64,000 nt of DNA from Massospora cicadina (GCA_022478985.1 JAKSZP010013315.1:89288-153287), one strand, 5' to 3'; shown: positions 1-12,790, counted from the stretch's first letter. Program-made: numbers and translations. The notes: generated from the letters alone by a model not told the origin.

Positions 1-25
1 ACCCCCTTGACTGTACAATAAGTTC

Positions 26-1250
26 CTATTGCTTAATTTCCCAAAAGAACTTTAAGTGCACTTGTTTAATAATCTGACCGCTCAAGGGGACCTTGATAGT
101 ATAGGAGTTGATACCTGATTTTTCAAAAATTAAAAACAGACCAATCCATATTCTGGGCAATCTGTGCTTCTGACCAAACTTGTGCTGGTCATGGAATAGA
201 ACCAGCTCTCTATCTTTGAACTGGGCTATCCCACTATGCTGTTCTCGTTTGGAAGCCTTATTCTTTATCTTTTTGGCCAAACTTAATGTTTATGCTTAGT
301 ATTGAAACTTGACTAATTTGTTCAAGGGTAGTCAAGTAATGATGAGATATATTCCACCTGTATCTTCTATGCAGGCATAGAGCAATGCTGGAAGATCTGG
401 GTGTTATTCATATAATAACTGAATGAGATTTTTCTGTGCAGAATGATAGCTAAAGTTATAAGAAAAGTTGGCGGTGTTATAAGGGAACTCCAATTTTATT
501 TTTTTCTGCTACCAATTTTTAGAGTATGTTCACTAAAGTACCATTAACTCGCTCAACCTTTCCCATTAGACTCAGGGTGATTTGGGGGTTGTCAAAACCC
601 CACAAATGGCCACCAACTCTTTTGGCTTTGGAAGGATGTGAGAAGTAAAGTTATTTCCATTGTTGTTAAGGATGATGTGAGGGCAGCCATGTCACTGGAT
701 AATATATTCCACTATAACCCTGTCCACTGTAAACTCACCATTTCCAGTATTTCTTATGCCTAAACCCACCAATACAAGTGATTAATCGCCACAAGAATGT
801 ATTTGGATTAATATAGCTCCTGTTGGCAGGAGGTCAACAACATCAATGGAAACCATATGTCAAGAAAAATATGGTTTCACTAACCATTATGAGGTCTTAT
901 GGTGGAATGGCTTCTCCACTTGGCACTGTTGGCAGCAGAAAATAGTTTCAAGAACCAAAGTTCATGCTCTCCTAATAATACCAAGTCCACAACATTTCCA
1001 ATATCTTGCGCATTTCACCATGTCTGACTGCTCTATGCGCACTCATAATAATGCTTGGCCATTCCAAGGGTCACAGAAAGTTTATTGTAGGAACTTCAAC
1101 TTATTTTTGCAACTCAAAGTTCCGCTGGAAAGTGTTATATTTCATCTAATTTAATGCCATTATAAATTGTGTCAGTTAGTTGTCATATCTGCCGCAGAGC
1201 ATTTTGTCATACATTACATTGCTGAGATCTACCATAACATCAATGGTTTA
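26..1250 (-). pseudogene. Integrase remnant, gypsy copy 1
   Basis: The C-terminal domain is readable at 26-280, with the same pattern as copy 2: KKI.N.A, then a segment around VLFHDQH.FG.KH, then IWIG. The third catalytic residue of the DDE triad appears to be kept: around 541-568 the minus strand encodes NGKVERVNG, where E is the expected glutamate. The zinc-finger region upstream lies near 1000-1250. Frames shift several times, so no full-length protein is possible. The product would have joined element cDNA to host DNA in the nucleus. Confidence 0.75.
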
Positions 1251-1289
1251 TAATCTTGATAATCAATCTTTATTTTGGTTTTTTTCTCC

Positions 1290-2990
1290 AGTTAATTGGA
1301 GGATTTAAAGTCATAAGCTTTCAGACAAGAGCCCGTTGGGGTGGACGCCCCTCAGGCTCCCTGAGATTCTGTAGCCAGCGTAACAACGCATAATCCATTG
1401 AGACTTTAAATTTTACCTCATTTAAATATACCCAGAATTACTTATATGTATATAACCGTAAAGCACTCCCGCTTGATCACAGTATAATTGCGTTTGTGGC
1501 TATTCAAGTTATGACTGCAATATGCAACCAAATGCTCCTCCACTCTGTCATCTTGTTGGGATAGAACAGCCCCTTCGGCGGAAAGGGAAGCATCCAATTT
1601 GTAAAATAAATTCCTTAACAAAGAAAGTAGCTTAGCACCAGCGCATTGAATACCGCCATATAAAGCGTACTAATGGATTGTTGACGGCATTTTTTATTCA
1701 AACATGGCATCTTTTTAAACAACTTAAATAACAGGCACACAATACAGCTGAATTTAGGGATGAAGCGCCAGTATTAGTCCAACTTCCCCAAAAATACTGT
1801 ATGTTGCGCTTACTGTTTGGCTGAGTCATTTTTGGATATCCTCCACCTTGTCCAGTTAAGGTTTTAACTTATTTGCATCTGAAACAAACCCAAGGTACTC
1901 CAGTTGGTCCTTGAAGAAGTGGCATATGTTTGATTTAATCTAAATTTTGGTTGTGGCAAGCTAGCGGATTACCTCATACAACCAGGTAAATTTCTCAGAA
2001 AATGTCTGGGAGAAGTCATGGATTTCATCGAGGTACATACAAATGCATGGCATCTTTAAATCGCCAAGGATGGTGTCTATCGCTGTTGGAATGTAGCTGG
2101 GGCGTTACACATCCCTTGATGCATACAGGTCATTTGTGAAAACCCCTTGGACGTGGTAAGGGCGCATTTCTCATGTTTTGTGTTCAGGCAACTCTATTTG
2201 CCAGTAGCCAAATATCAAATCCATTGCCAAGGTATACCAGGCTCTTCCCAACCAATTCAGGGCATTGTCAATCCACGGCAAGGGGTAAAAGACCTTCTTG
2301 GTATGCTGTTGAGCTTATGGTAGACTATAACTACCTGGTTGGTACCATCCTATTTTAACAATTAGATCGGGCAAAGCCCACTACTCTTCAGCATCCATGT
2401 CTATCTTGCTCCAGAAGCTTTTCAATTTCCCCAATTAATACTTCCTCAGCTGCGTTGGATTAGAGGATTGGGCGAGACCTGGTGGGGGGATGATCCCCAG
2501 TGTTTAATCAATGGACTACCTCATGAGCGCATCCTAAAATGTGGTTAGTGAAAGCAAAAAATATTTTAATTTTTGAAATAAACTATCACTTGGTCCTTTT
2601 CTTCTTCCAGTCACACCATTAAATTCTCACACAGTACCACTGTCATTATGCTGGGCTGCGGCTCAATGTGTAGACCAAATTCATCCGGTGAGCCAAATTT
2701 ATGCATCTGAAGGACTTCCTCAACTGGGGTCAAGTGTAGATATACCACTAATTGATGCTGGTGGATATGCAATGGTTCATTTTGTATATTTGCAAAAAAA
2801 CCTTGATTTCCTCATTTTCTGGTAAAATAATGCCTGGATCCACATGAGACTCAAGCTGCAATTGTTGAATGGACCCAATGACCTCCCCATAGAGCATGGC
2901 TAGCACTTCCACCTTTAAGACAGTGTGTACTAATACTTGGTGTCTGGAGCGGATAAATATATGCCCACAGCTCTGAGTGACAGCCCTTTT
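1290..2990 (-). pseudogene. Reverse transcriptase and RNase H remnant, gypsy copy 1
   Basis: This segment is collinear with the reverse transcriptase and RNase H of copy 2. The polymerase catalytic motif is recognisable at 2024-2035 as YLDE in place of the usual YLDD, followed by a phenylalanine-rich segment (FSQTF) typical of this family. The RNase H part lies at about 1290-1560. Changing the second aspartate of the motif to glutamate would impair the enzyme. Stops and frameshifts run throughout, so this is a dead copy. Confidence 0.7.
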
Positions 2991-3425
2991 ATAATCTTAT
3001 ATTTGCTGGGGGAGGGTCCGGGTCTTGCTCTTTAGTAGATGGTAGCAAACCAGAATCATCCCATCACAATAAGCAAGGTTGATATGTCTCAGATGCATTG
3101 GATCCTTCAGCACTCCGCTGAAGGTATTAGATTGGGATCCGCTGTCCAAAAATTTTAAAGGTTTCCTTGGTTGTATCAATGACAAACATAAAGTATCACA
3201 TAAAAGCAGTTCCAATTACCAGGTCAAAATTACTGCTTGGTAGCACTATCGCCATAGCTACAATGAAAATCAACCCAAACTGCAAAGGTAGTGTGCTGTA
3301 CGCTCCCTCAGAGACTGTGCTTTCTGCTTCATCAGTCCCATACACAATTTAACGTTCTATATCCATTTTAATGTCATCTTCGCCACCAACTTAGTGGAAA
3401 CTCTGTTGATTGGGGCGCCAGTATA
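2991..3425 (-). pseudogene. Aspartic protease remnant, gypsy copy 1
   Basis: On the minus strand the segment near 3395-3425 encodes IYTGAP where retroviral-type proteases have IDTGAP, so the catalytic aspartate appears to be replaced by tyrosine. Downstream follow a VAMAIVLP stretch and an IGTAF motif, matching ALEIVLP and IGTAF in copy 2. The family enzyme cuts the Gag-Pol polyprotein. Confidence 0.7.
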
Positions 3426-3549
3426 GATTTTTAATGCAAACTCTGTTTTTTTTACAAAAATGTCATAGTTTATACATTAAGAATAAGATGAATTTCGACT
3501 ACCTAATATGTGGAAATTTAAGGGATCTCTTATTTCCCAAGGAAGCTCA

Positions 3550-5440
3550 TAATCCCCTAACTAACTTTGGAGTATTCTTTGACAATAGCGTCTAATGGAA
3601 GAGCAAAGTTTACTCCTTTCAGGGAAAATGTATCTGAGGATGGTTTATCTCATCTGAAGAAGCTTGGTCAAACATATTACAGTTGCAACGCTTCAGTTGC
3701 TCCAGAGGTCCTTCTTTCACCGCAGCCTTGGCTTGCGCCTGTGTTAGTACATTTACTCCTCCAATTGGCTGCTGTTATAAAGACTCGTCATCATATTGAG
3801 GGACTTCCGCTGAATATACTACACTAAGTTCTGATGAGATATGTTAAAGGTTAAATAGCAGATGCAGAGAGTCCCGTATTTACTCCACTCCATCTTTTCC
3901 CTGGTAGTATTGATCCTGTTTTACTTAGTGAACCCAATGGCTAGGGCAACTCCAGGCAAGGTGGCCAGGGCAACCGCAAACATAATTTACCCCGTAGGCT
4001 CCACATTCTCAGTTCTCATAAGATGATCCAGGCAATAATTTGATTGTTGGTAATCGGTGTACCAAGGCCATGTCAAAAGGTAGATTGCTGACAGTCGGCG
4101 TAATCAGGTACAGATCAGAAGCTGGGCTTCTGACAATTATCATAAGTAGGTCCAGATTGGAATTTAAACTTCTGGGTATAATTTAGCTGTGGATGAGGCG
4201 CATAATTATAATAAGGCTGGAGGTTACTATGCAGAATCTGAACGGGACGGGAGAATTGCCCTGAATAATAAGGTCTGGTGACAATGGTGGTATGTTTCCG
4301 CTCTGTATTAGGTGGAGGAAAGGTAGCAGATAGATGGCGCAAAACTGAACAATTTTGAGCAGGGCACGTCATCCTCCAGAATTAGAGTCATGATATTGTA
4401 AAGCTTGCAGTATGGCTTCAACGCGGAGGTCATTGTAATTCACACATCTGATTCAGATAAAGTCCCCACCCAATTAACTTTTAGTATTTCTCTATAAATT
4501 AAATAGAAATTTAGTGAGGGGTTATTATGTTGGAACCAAATGTTTAAGAACTCAGCCTTCCGCTGCACATCTTTGAGGTACCTCCAAACAAACACAGCAC
4601 AGTTTCTTACTTATTAGTATGTAACGGAACAGCTTGGAAGAAAGCAGGTGACTTGGTCAGCGCTCCCAACATCCAAGGCGGATATTAACAATTTAGCTTT
4701 ATGCTGATCTAAGGCTCCTTCCGCCACAAACTCAAATTGTTTATAGAAGCCATGGTTATTCACATTACAATCAAATGGAGGCAGCTTATCAATACAAACC
4801 TCCTCCCACTCATAACTGCGAACCTTTGGAGCATACTGAGGAAGGGGTTGAGACCCATAAACAGTATCTCAATGAGGAGCTGGACCAGTAGGCCTAGCGG
4901 CGCATGGCTTATTTATGGCTCCAGGGGTGTCATGGGCTTCTTTGGTGGGCAGTGCAGCCATCACTTGGGAAAATGGCTCTCCAATACATAATCATATCAA
5001 GAGCTCCCTCCTGGGTTTAGCAGCTCATGATACCTGCAGTTTCAGTGAAAAGCTCCTCAACTGGATACCCAGTGTCATATTCTCCATATTATAATTCTGT
5101 TTTAACATCCCCTTGTCGCTCATCCACTTCTTAAAAAAGGGTCTGGGAGGTATCATCCAACTTTCACTCTGTGTGATGCAGTTTAAGTAGTATCATCTAA
5201 GCGATTAGCAAGTTTCCTGTTTTGTTGTCCAAGGATCAGCATTTGACTTAATGTCTTGTCAAGCTGGTTCATTACATCATTCCACTCCTGAAGGAGCTCA
5301 TCCTGCTTCTTGGGCATCGCATTCAAGACAAGTTTGATTTCAACATATTTAGCTGGCACAGCGTGCAGTGAGGATTCCCCATCTGTGCAGGCCTGTAATG
5401 ACATGGCCGGTAACTAGAGAACTTTATTAGTATGGCTATC
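3550..5440 (-). pseudogene. Gag remnant, gypsy copy 1
   Basis: The N-terminal part is readable at 5183-5404 and contains the helix-rich segment LILGQQNRKLANRLDD, which matches RILGQQNEELTE in copy 2. The middle region (4115-4372) is rich in proline, tyrosine and asparagine. A decayed zinc-knuckle stretch lies near 3940-4010. Gag would have formed the cytoplasmic virus-like particle and bound element RNA. Confidence 0.7.
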
Positions 5441-5445
5441 AATTG

Positions 5446-5464
5446 GCCCCTGTATTGATCACCA
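5446..5464 (-). other. Primer-binding site of copy 1
   Basis: Immediately inside the 5' LTR the minus strand reads TGGTGATCAATACAGGGGC. It differs by two bases from the site of copy 2 (TGGTGCTCACTACAGGGG). It would pair with the 3' end of the priming tRNA, including its CCA. Confidence 0.65.
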
Positions 5465-5465
5465 C

Positions 5466-6042
5466 TGTTATATAATTGGTGATAAAATTTCTATACGCGG
5501 GAAGAGTTTGCGCAGGGTTAATCCCACTGAGCAATTGGACGTATATGGAGATTGACTTTTCTCAAAACACGTTTAATAGTTATTATAAAATATGAGTAAT
5601 TTCTTCATCGTTTCTCTTTATTTAACTTAAGATTTAACAGCGGATAATCTATGTCTGCTCTTTTTTCTACCAACAATTCTCCTTTCAGTCTTCTCATCTC
5701 ACTTATTTATCATTGACTTCAGTCAATGTCAATATTTTTGCTAAGACTATTACTTACTACCATATCCTCATTAGTTCATTAAAACTGTAAGGTCCCTGCA
5801 GGGTATGTTACTCTTGACTACACTATCGCATTTGTTTGAGGTGATTTCCTAATTACTTGTCATGGCTTGACATCACCTTATAGTCTTATTCAGATGTGAT
5901 CCAATAATTATCCTTTCAGACCCAATATCGCCTTATTCTAAGGCGCTTGATATTTGTACTCTGTTAATCATGGTCGGCGTATTTTAGCCAATCTGCTATA
6001 GCTATTTAGGGCTTATAGTCCAGTCATATCAGAATTTTGACA
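5466..6042 (-). repeat. 5' LTR of gypsy copy 1
   Basis: The LTR begins with TG at 5466 just after the primer-binding site and ends with TGACA at 6042. It aligns with the LTRs of copies 2 and 3 through a shared block near 5505-5550 (a run resembling CACTGAGCAA, then TATGGAGATT) and through the outer end with CAGTCATATCA. Its length of about 577 bp compares with 558 bp in copy 2. The partner LTR lies outside the window. Confidence 0.75.
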
Positions 6043-7686
6043 GAGTTAATGAAACTTTAGTTTCAATGATAGATAAATTGGTTGTGGGGAAAAATTAGCA
6101 CTTAAGAACTTAGAAAGATCAGTTACCTTCACCTACAACATAAGTCATCATACAGCAACGGAAAAAACGCTGCTCAATTACTTTTTAGATGAAGGTAGCC
6201 CTACCACCAATTTGGACTCTGCCATAGAGCCAGTAGCGAGGATTAGTACTGATCAAAACCTGAACTGATTAGTATGTATTATGATAAAATTTCAATTGCA
6301 AGCGTATAATTCCACATGAAGAAAGGATTTAAAGTGAAGACAATGGATGAAAAAAACTGACCAGAGAACAGGAGTACCATTTGGGCGATAGGTTAGCTTA
6401 TTGCAACAACCATGTTTTTGGATGAAGATAAAATCTGGATGCTTTGTGGTTAGTTCCATTTGAAGTGAGTGCCAAGCTGGCGACTCAGGCCTAAACAATT
6501 AAGAACATTGCGGATGGTAATGTAGTGAACAGGGTCCATACAAAATATCTTTTGTATTGGAGCTAGGAGAGGAATAAGTACAATGTTTTTAAAGTTTTAC
6601 TGAAACTAAGAAAGATTGTTAAGTCCTGGTGTTGGTCAGACCCAGGAGGAGACTACTGAACAGAGAAAGATAATTAAGATTTAAAAAAAACCACTGAACA
6701 TGATAACTGGTTAAATCAAAAATGAACCGCTGAACCAGAGTAAATGAAAGGAAAAGATGGACCTCTGAACCTAACTATAGGTTAAGTTCCATTGCAAAAT
6801 TAACATAAGGAAATAATACAAATAAATATAATAAAATATAAAACATAAAAAATATTAAAACTACAAAGATGCAAAAGATATTATATACAGATTTTTATTT
6901 GTCAACATCAAAAAGCATCTGGTGAACCTTATGTTATCAGTAGGACCAACTGGGATTAAAACTAAGTCTGCTGCGAGTATTCCCAAGGCTCTGAAAGAAG
7001 CAAACACATAAGTAGAATTGGGATAGATTGAAATTTTATTTGCTGTGATAGTCCCTTAGAAATGAAGTCGATCCTGGGGTAATACAGGGATCAAGGAATC
7101 GGACAAGCTGTTTGAGAAGATCCTTTAAATGACAAGGTGTCTAATAACATTGACCTGGGGAAAACATGTTTTCCAAACTTTTTTATTGGAAAGAACACCC
7201 AAACTAAACTGTCATGACATGTGGCCATGGGAACCGCGCTCTGTGGAGGTGGCAGCGAGGAGAACATGAGATGGTTTAATGTAAATAAGAAGGACTAACA
7301 AGAGACACATTGATACGTAAATTTGAAATGGATCAAGAGCACTTCAAATTTAAAACCATGCTGGAGGAATCAGACTGAGATGAAGCAGCATATACCCCCA
7401 GAAAATCATCATTTCTGGATAATTTGGTCAAATGAGGAGTGTTGGGATTTTTTCCAACCCTACCCAGCTTCTTTGATTATGAATAATCTGATTGTCTACT
7501 AGGAGATTCATACCACTAGTGGATGTTGGAGTAATCAATTGTATATGCAATACCATTGTCTGGAGAGATATTCTCAGTGAAATTTTATTGACCATGGGAT
7601 AACAATCCACCAGATTGATGCGTGTTTTGTCAGGGATGAGCTATAACAATAAATAAGCGGTTATTGAGTCAAATTTTATTTATAAC
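6043..7686. other. Unidentified decayed repeat sequence
   Basis: There is no convincing gene here. Short minus-strand frames at 6292-6498 and 7428-7610 are not recognisable. From position, the stretch should belong to the gypsy-like element that the minus-strand LINE-A at 9089 interrupted, but I could not find its LTR or integrase. Confidence 0.3.
6654..6772. repeat. Degenerate tandem array with CTGAAC spacing
   Basis: The word CTGAAC recurs at about 6656, 6694, 6730 and 6765, giving spacings of roughly 34-38 bp with loosely similar A-rich sequence between. This may be an old minisatellite of about 37 bp; the units are too diverged to be certain. Confidence 0.3.
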
Positions 7687-7702
7687 TTGATTAGCTTGTA
7701 GG
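7687..7702. repeat. Left target-site duplication of the SINE
   Basis: TTGATTAGCTTGTAGG, matching the right copy at 7992-8007 at 14 of 16 positions. Both differences are transitions. Confidence 0.75.
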
Positions 7703-7991
7703 GGGGTGGAAGGTGAGTTGGTAGGGCATATGACTACCAAACTGAAGCTTGCAGGTTATATTCCTGCCCTTTGCACATCGATTGGGGTGCCAGCTGAAGG
7801 AAGCTATTGGCGGTTAGTAGGTCTAATAACAAGAAAGCCTTACACATGACATAACCAGAGAAGACCAAGTCCTGATCCTGAAGTGGCAAAACTTTCTATG
7901 ATGGAGTTGACCTTGCTCTGGTTTCATGTTAATACTTTCTTTCTATTTTGGTTATGTCTGACCCTGGTCAGCTTTCCTCAAATAAATAAAA
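7703..7991 (+). mobile_element. tRNA-derived SINE with LINE-A-type tail
   Basis: The 289-bp element starts with a tRNA-like head. It has a D-arm and A-box-like stretch AGTTGGTAGGGC at 7715-7726. A T-arm at 7751-7767 has a perfect 5-bp stem, GCAGG with CCTGC, around a seven-base loop, and a degenerate B box GGTTATATTCC at 7754-7764. Its 3' end (about 7953-7991) contains CTGGTCAGCTTTCCTCAAAT followed by AATAAATAAAA, the tail form shared by LINE-A and the half-LINEs. It is flanked by a 16-bp duplication with two transitions. SINEs encode no protein; a LINE reverse transcriptase moves them. The body between head and tail is of unknown origin. Confidence 0.75.
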
Positions 7992-8007
7992 TTAATTAGC
8001 CTGTAGG
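7992..8007. repeat. Right target-site duplication of the SINE
   Basis: TTAATTAGCCTGTAGG directly follows the A-rich SINE tail and matches 7687-7702. Confidence 0.75.
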
Positions 8008-9068
8008 AGTCATTTGGGCTTAGTTGCCTATATACTAAGGAATTTATAGTTTGCTGACAAGTAATGCCGCCTGTGTTAAAGCATACTGCAAGTTGAACTT
8101 TTAGGGATTGAAAGTTACTGTTTATGGGTAATAGTCCCATTAACTAAGAAGGTTGTTACCAAACAAAGGTTCAATGGGAGTTGAGCATAGATGTAAGGCT
8201 CATTATTTGTTATAGCTCAGAAGTGGTCCAGTTAATGAGGGGAGAGAAACCAATTGATTTTATTACTAGGATTATCATTTTGTGTGACCCTTAGTTGGTT
8301 AAATCATTGGTGAGGGCCTCCATTCTCAATTAGGGCGCCAACCAAAGAGATATGCGCCAAGTTCCCTATAGATTCCCCTTATCTATTATAATAGAAAATA
8401 TTAATCTAAATAACAATTACAAATTGAGTTTGATAATCTAAACTGTTTGCTCTTGTAATTAGAAATGGAAGGACAAGGAAATCCTTTGTCTATATTAATG
8501 ATGACCTCCTGCGGACTCTGCGTGACAAGAAGAAAGAAGAACCTATGTACCTTATCCTAGGTTGAGTTCTATCAGATGAAATAGGAGAGAAGTCCCTAAA
8601 ATTCCAGATGAAATCTAGATTAGGACAAGCACCAGCCTGACGTTGGCCCTAAATAACTATCTTGTCAATCAGAATATTATCTAATGTAGTAGTCTTCATA
8701 CTACTACAGCCTGTTATTATCTATTATCAACAATTTAATCAACGCACATAAAAGGAACCAGTGAAGTTGAACAAAGGAGCTGAATCAAGCTATTATCAAG
8801 AATGAGAAATAAATCCCAAATTTTTAGCAATTGGTTCTCAATCAAATCTCTACCAGCTCCCATATATACAGCACCCTTATAAAAAGGAGTGGTCTTGACT
8901 AGTAGTCAAATGTGAGGCTCTCTAAGCTAGGCAAAGATTAAAATGAAATTTTTATGGTCATACACCATTAACCCAAATTCAACTGGATATCTCACAGGTT
9001 TTGAGGCTCAGGCATTTTAGAAGTAGAACCAACCTTATATTGTAAAGGTTGAATACCTTCTTAGGTGT
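8008..9068 (-). other. Decayed gypsy-like sequence, left arm of the element split by LINE-A
   Basis: Removing LINE-A (9089-14347) and one target copy joins this stretch to the reverse transcriptase remnant at 14380-14940. On the minus strand around 8930-9000 a short frame reads like an RNase H segment (VYDHKNF, compare TDHKNL in the family). The rest contains only short broken frames. The assignment rests mainly on position. Confidence 0.35.
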
Positions 9069-9088
9069 AGCTTGTCTATGGAAATCTA
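9069..9088. repeat. Target-site duplication of LINE-A (minus), left copy
   Basis: AGCTTGTCTATGGAAATCTA matches the right copy at 14348-14367 at 18 of 20 positions. Confidence 0.8.
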
Positions 9089-9239
9089 TTTTATTTAACT
9101 GGAGTAAGCTGACCAGGGGATGGGCAATACTGAATTTCGATATGGGATAGTGGGAGAATAAGTAACTAAAATAGGCACCCCAGAGTAGATGAGCTACCCC
9201 TGTTGCCAGCTGGTACCGCCAGGTATATAGGGGGTTGAG

Positions 9240-12200
9240 TGCGCTACTCAGAGGGGGTTTCCCTTATGATGGAGCTGGTGTGGAGGAAGGGGTCCGTGTG
9301 CAGAAACCAGAATGGGAAACATGACTCAACAAGTGGTTGTTGCCTCAGCCTCATGTATCCGTATAGCCAGACTTGGAAGTGTTTCAGTAGGTGTAGGTGG
9401 GATCTACTGATTACCCACGGATGGTTGGTACAGTTCCCTTGAAAGCATCCAGTGCTATGGTGTGAATTGTCCACATTGCTATGGTAACTATCAGGGAGCA
9501 GAGGGTAGGTGGTATTGGGGATTCGAGTTGGAGTGCTAGGAGGCTCCTGGAGATTGATATTTCCTTTATTATCTTGGGTTTTAGCAGGCGCGCAACTTCC
9601 TGCCATATGGCTTTAGATGGAGGGCATGCTTTAAGGTGATGGTGTAGGGTGGCATCCCCTCCACACACTGTGCACTCTGCATTAAGAGAGTTGGAGCGAT
9701 CTGATGTTCTGTAGATTCATCTGAGGCAACGCCAGGTGTTAGCTCTTACCCTTGGTTGGAGGATCGGATGATGTGCTAGACTCCATATTTCCTTCTGTGT
9801 TGTGAGGTCTATAGGATGCCTAAAGCATACAGATAGTTGATTCTCGCAATAAAAGGGCCACGTCATGTGTGTCCCTCTAGGGAAGGTCTTCTGGGTTCCT
9901 TAGCTAAATTGGGCTCTGGGCCTTTTTCTTCCCTGACTAGTACCTGAGAGAGTGATGGTCCACCCCATGCGCTGAATGGTGTGGAGGAGGCGTTTGAAGT
10001 GTGGGGGAGTTCTTTGAGGGCTACTGCGTTGGGGCGAATTTCCAAATATGTGAGTAGGCTGGACGGGTTTTGTGGATTGGGTAGTTCGAAGGCCTGTGAA
10101 AAGTTGGCCCTCGCCGCTCTGGACCAGTGTTGTTGCAAAAGATCTGGGGCTAGGACTTCCTTTATCTAGGTGCCTAGTATACAGTTGGCATGGACCTCAA
10201 AGTCTATTAGGCCCATGCCTCCGCTAGAGCGTGGGCCAAAGAGTGTTTTCACCCTTATAGATGGCCAGGACCCAGGCCACAGCCATCCCTAGATAAGTGC
10301 GTGGACTGAGGATATGAATGTAGTGAGAAGGAGATCACATGTGTGGGGAACCACATCATCAGGAGGATGAGTGAGTTGTTAACTGTTACCCACCCCGTTA
10401 GTCCTGGGGATCTTCCTTTAAGGGAGGCAACGCGGCTGGACATCCGCTGTAGTAGATTGTTCTCCATTGTCTCGTTGGCATACTCCCCTGTCTCAAGCCA
10501 TACCCCAAGGTGGCGGACTGGTTTGGTTGTGGGAGGTGATGCGAAGGAAAGTGAAAGGGTTGTTTCTTTGTGGGGGGCTGTGAGGTTTGAGTGTTGTAGC
10601 CCAGTTGTTAGTGTACTTGACTAAGAGGAATATTTCCGTTTTCCTTTTGTTGAGCGATGCGTTGCTCACAATGAAATATTTCTCTATCTTACATTCCAGC
10701 TGGCGGCCATTATTGTTATTGTCTATACCTGCTACGCAGTCATCTGCAAAGGCTAGTATCTTGATTGTTGGCTGACCTTGTGCAGTAATGCCCATGAGGC
10801 ATGAATCAGTGACGCAAAGGAGTGGATCAAAATTGAAGTTATACAGAAGTGGACTTAAGGGGTCCCCTTTTTTGATCCCTCTGCGTGGTGTGATCTTGTT
10901 AGTTAGGAAGCTAGGTCCGCGTACAGCCATAGATGCGGACTCTGTGAGGAGCATTGCCCATTCAATAATCTGGGCGGGAGTTTGAAGGCGCTCAGGCATT
11001 CCTTCAGGTACGGCCAACTAAAGCGGTCATATGCCTTTTCCTGGTCTAAAAAACAGGGCTCCAGTTGCTTTGGACTAGTATATGTTAGCAACTGAGTTTA
11101 TGCTTGTTCAGATTGAACGCCCTGGTATGAACCCAGACTGATTGGGTGACAGGACTTTAGAGGTTATTGTGCCTAATCTGGTTGCTAGAATTTTTGTGAG
11201 CAGTTTCATGTCAGTGTTAGAGAGTGCAATTGGGCTCCAGTTGGACAGGTCCAGTTTTTCACCATTTATAAACAGGGTTATGACGTAGGAATCCTGGCCA
11301 CAAAGCAGGCGTGTCACCAGCAGGCACTGGTTCATTGATGCGATGATGAGGGGGGGCAATTTGCTTGCAGTATTTCTTGTAAAAGTTGTAGGGTTTCCCA
11401 TCAGGCCTTGTCATTTCCTATGGGGTGCACCACAGACTGTGTCCCAGAGTTTCTGCTTCATTATAAAATTTCAGAGGTTATATTCTGGCAGTGCACTTTA
11501 TATCCCAGTGGTGTGAATAAAATTTTTAATTTTTGGGGGGTCAGTTGGGATGTCACATCATAGTTCAGTTTAATAATGGTGTACTTCCACTTTGACCTCC
11601 GCTGGTTCAGTAGCCATGGTGCTATCAGATTTTCAGACCTGTGTGCATGTGGGCTGGTTGCTGCGGGAGTGGAATTGGCGGAAGAAATATGTCAAGCAGG
11701 TTTTGCCTTCCTTTATGAACTTACCTTTTCTTGATACTTTGATACTGTGCTGGTGTTTAAAGTAGAGGGGGTTTAAGCGGGCGGATATTTCCGCCCATTT
11801 GCGCCCCAGTTGGGGCTGTAGCCAGACTTTGGGGTATTGAGTTCAAGGTGGTCCAGTTCCACCAAGGTGCGCCTGATTGTGGCTGAGTCAGTGGTGTACT
11901 TACGTGATGTGAGATGGCGAGTTTTGTTTATTAATTTTGGTTTTTAAAATTTGCCCAGGTTTTGATGGGATCTGATAAGAATGGGGTTAGATATTTCTGG
12001 GTTTGTGGCCTCATGTTTGACCCAGCCAGATATTTTGGGCAGTGTTATGTTTTCAGGGTGTAACTTCTTCCAAGTCGACACTTGTGTGGGAGTTCAGTAT
12101 GGTGAGAGCTGCACCAAAACTAGTCAGTGGTCAGAAAAAATGATTTTTGTCACAAAGTTAAGATGTTTGAGTGGTGGGTTTTCAGTGAAAGGATTTAGTT

Positions 12201-12790
12201 GATGCAGCTCATTGAGATGAGCATACCATCGCGTACGTTAGGGCGGATCATATGAGGGAAGGAGTGGTGACCTGAGGGGACCGTATCATGTAGGCCAAGG
12301 GATGCCTTCATTGACAGAACTCGATGTGCCCCAGTGGGTATCCCCTGGGGTTAGGCCATCAGCCCCTGTTGGGGCTATCCTAGCAGTTAAAGTCGTCCAA
12401 CAGGATATTAACTTGAGGAAGGGAGAGTGTTGGGATGGTTTTAAGGAATCAGTTCCTCTTGGCTGTGGTGCATGGTGCTAAATGCATGCTATCAATTTGT
12501 GTCCTCTTAGTTTACAATTGTTGTTGCAAAGATGCAGTCATGCAGATATGAGGAGGAGTTGGTGATTTTTAATTTTTTGTTATTTTAGACAACCACCCCA
12601 CAGTGGGATGTCCATACTGAATGGAATGGTGAGAACCTGGATGACCAGGATCCTTCTTCCCCCTGTAGACAATGGGTTTTTCGATGGCCAAGATATCTAC
12701 AGGGGGTTTTAGCAGGAAGTCCAGCTTTTTGGCTTTGGACTCTTGAGCCCTGGCTCACACAGTGTTTAGTGTCTCTATTGACACTAAGGT
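9240..12790 (-). pseudogene. LINE-A ORF2: endonuclease, reverse transcriptase, zf-RVT (minus copy)
   Basis: The frame order on the minus strand is as follows. An endonuclease start near 12785-12650 is readable as AKKLDF..PPVDILAIE. The linker and fingers are at 11108-11401, with DLSNWSPIALSNTD and SGFIPGRSI. The reverse transcriptase palm is at 10493-11100, with LDQEKAYDR, KGDPLSPLLYNF and the intact catalytic motif LAFADDC. The C-terminal zinc finger is at 9411-9668, CGG..TLHHHLKACP, followed by a conserved tail with MWTIHTI. The endonuclease glutamate seen as QESH in the other copy reads EKP here. The protein would nick the target and copy LINE RNA at the break. Several frameshifts split it, so it is inactive as it stands. 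Confidence 0.85.

Larger units (their letters stand above)
1..6042 (-). mobile_element. Ty3/gypsy retrotransposon, copy 1, left end outside the window
   Basis: Read on the minus strand, the order is 5' LTR (right), gag, protease, reverse transcriptase, RNase H, integrase, with the 3' LTR lying to the left of base 1. This order defines Ty3/gypsy. The copy can be followed segment by segment against the better preserved copy 2 at 25689-32806, including the gag coiled coil, the zinc-knuckle region, the reverse transcriptase and the integrase C-terminus. It is broken by many stops and frameshifts; no frame exceeds about 90 codons. The target duplication cannot be checked because the left end is missing. 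Confidence 0.85.

Noticed and set aside
6654..6772. CRISPR-like array
   Set aside because: The units are degenerate, spacers are not unique elements, and the context is eukaryotic.
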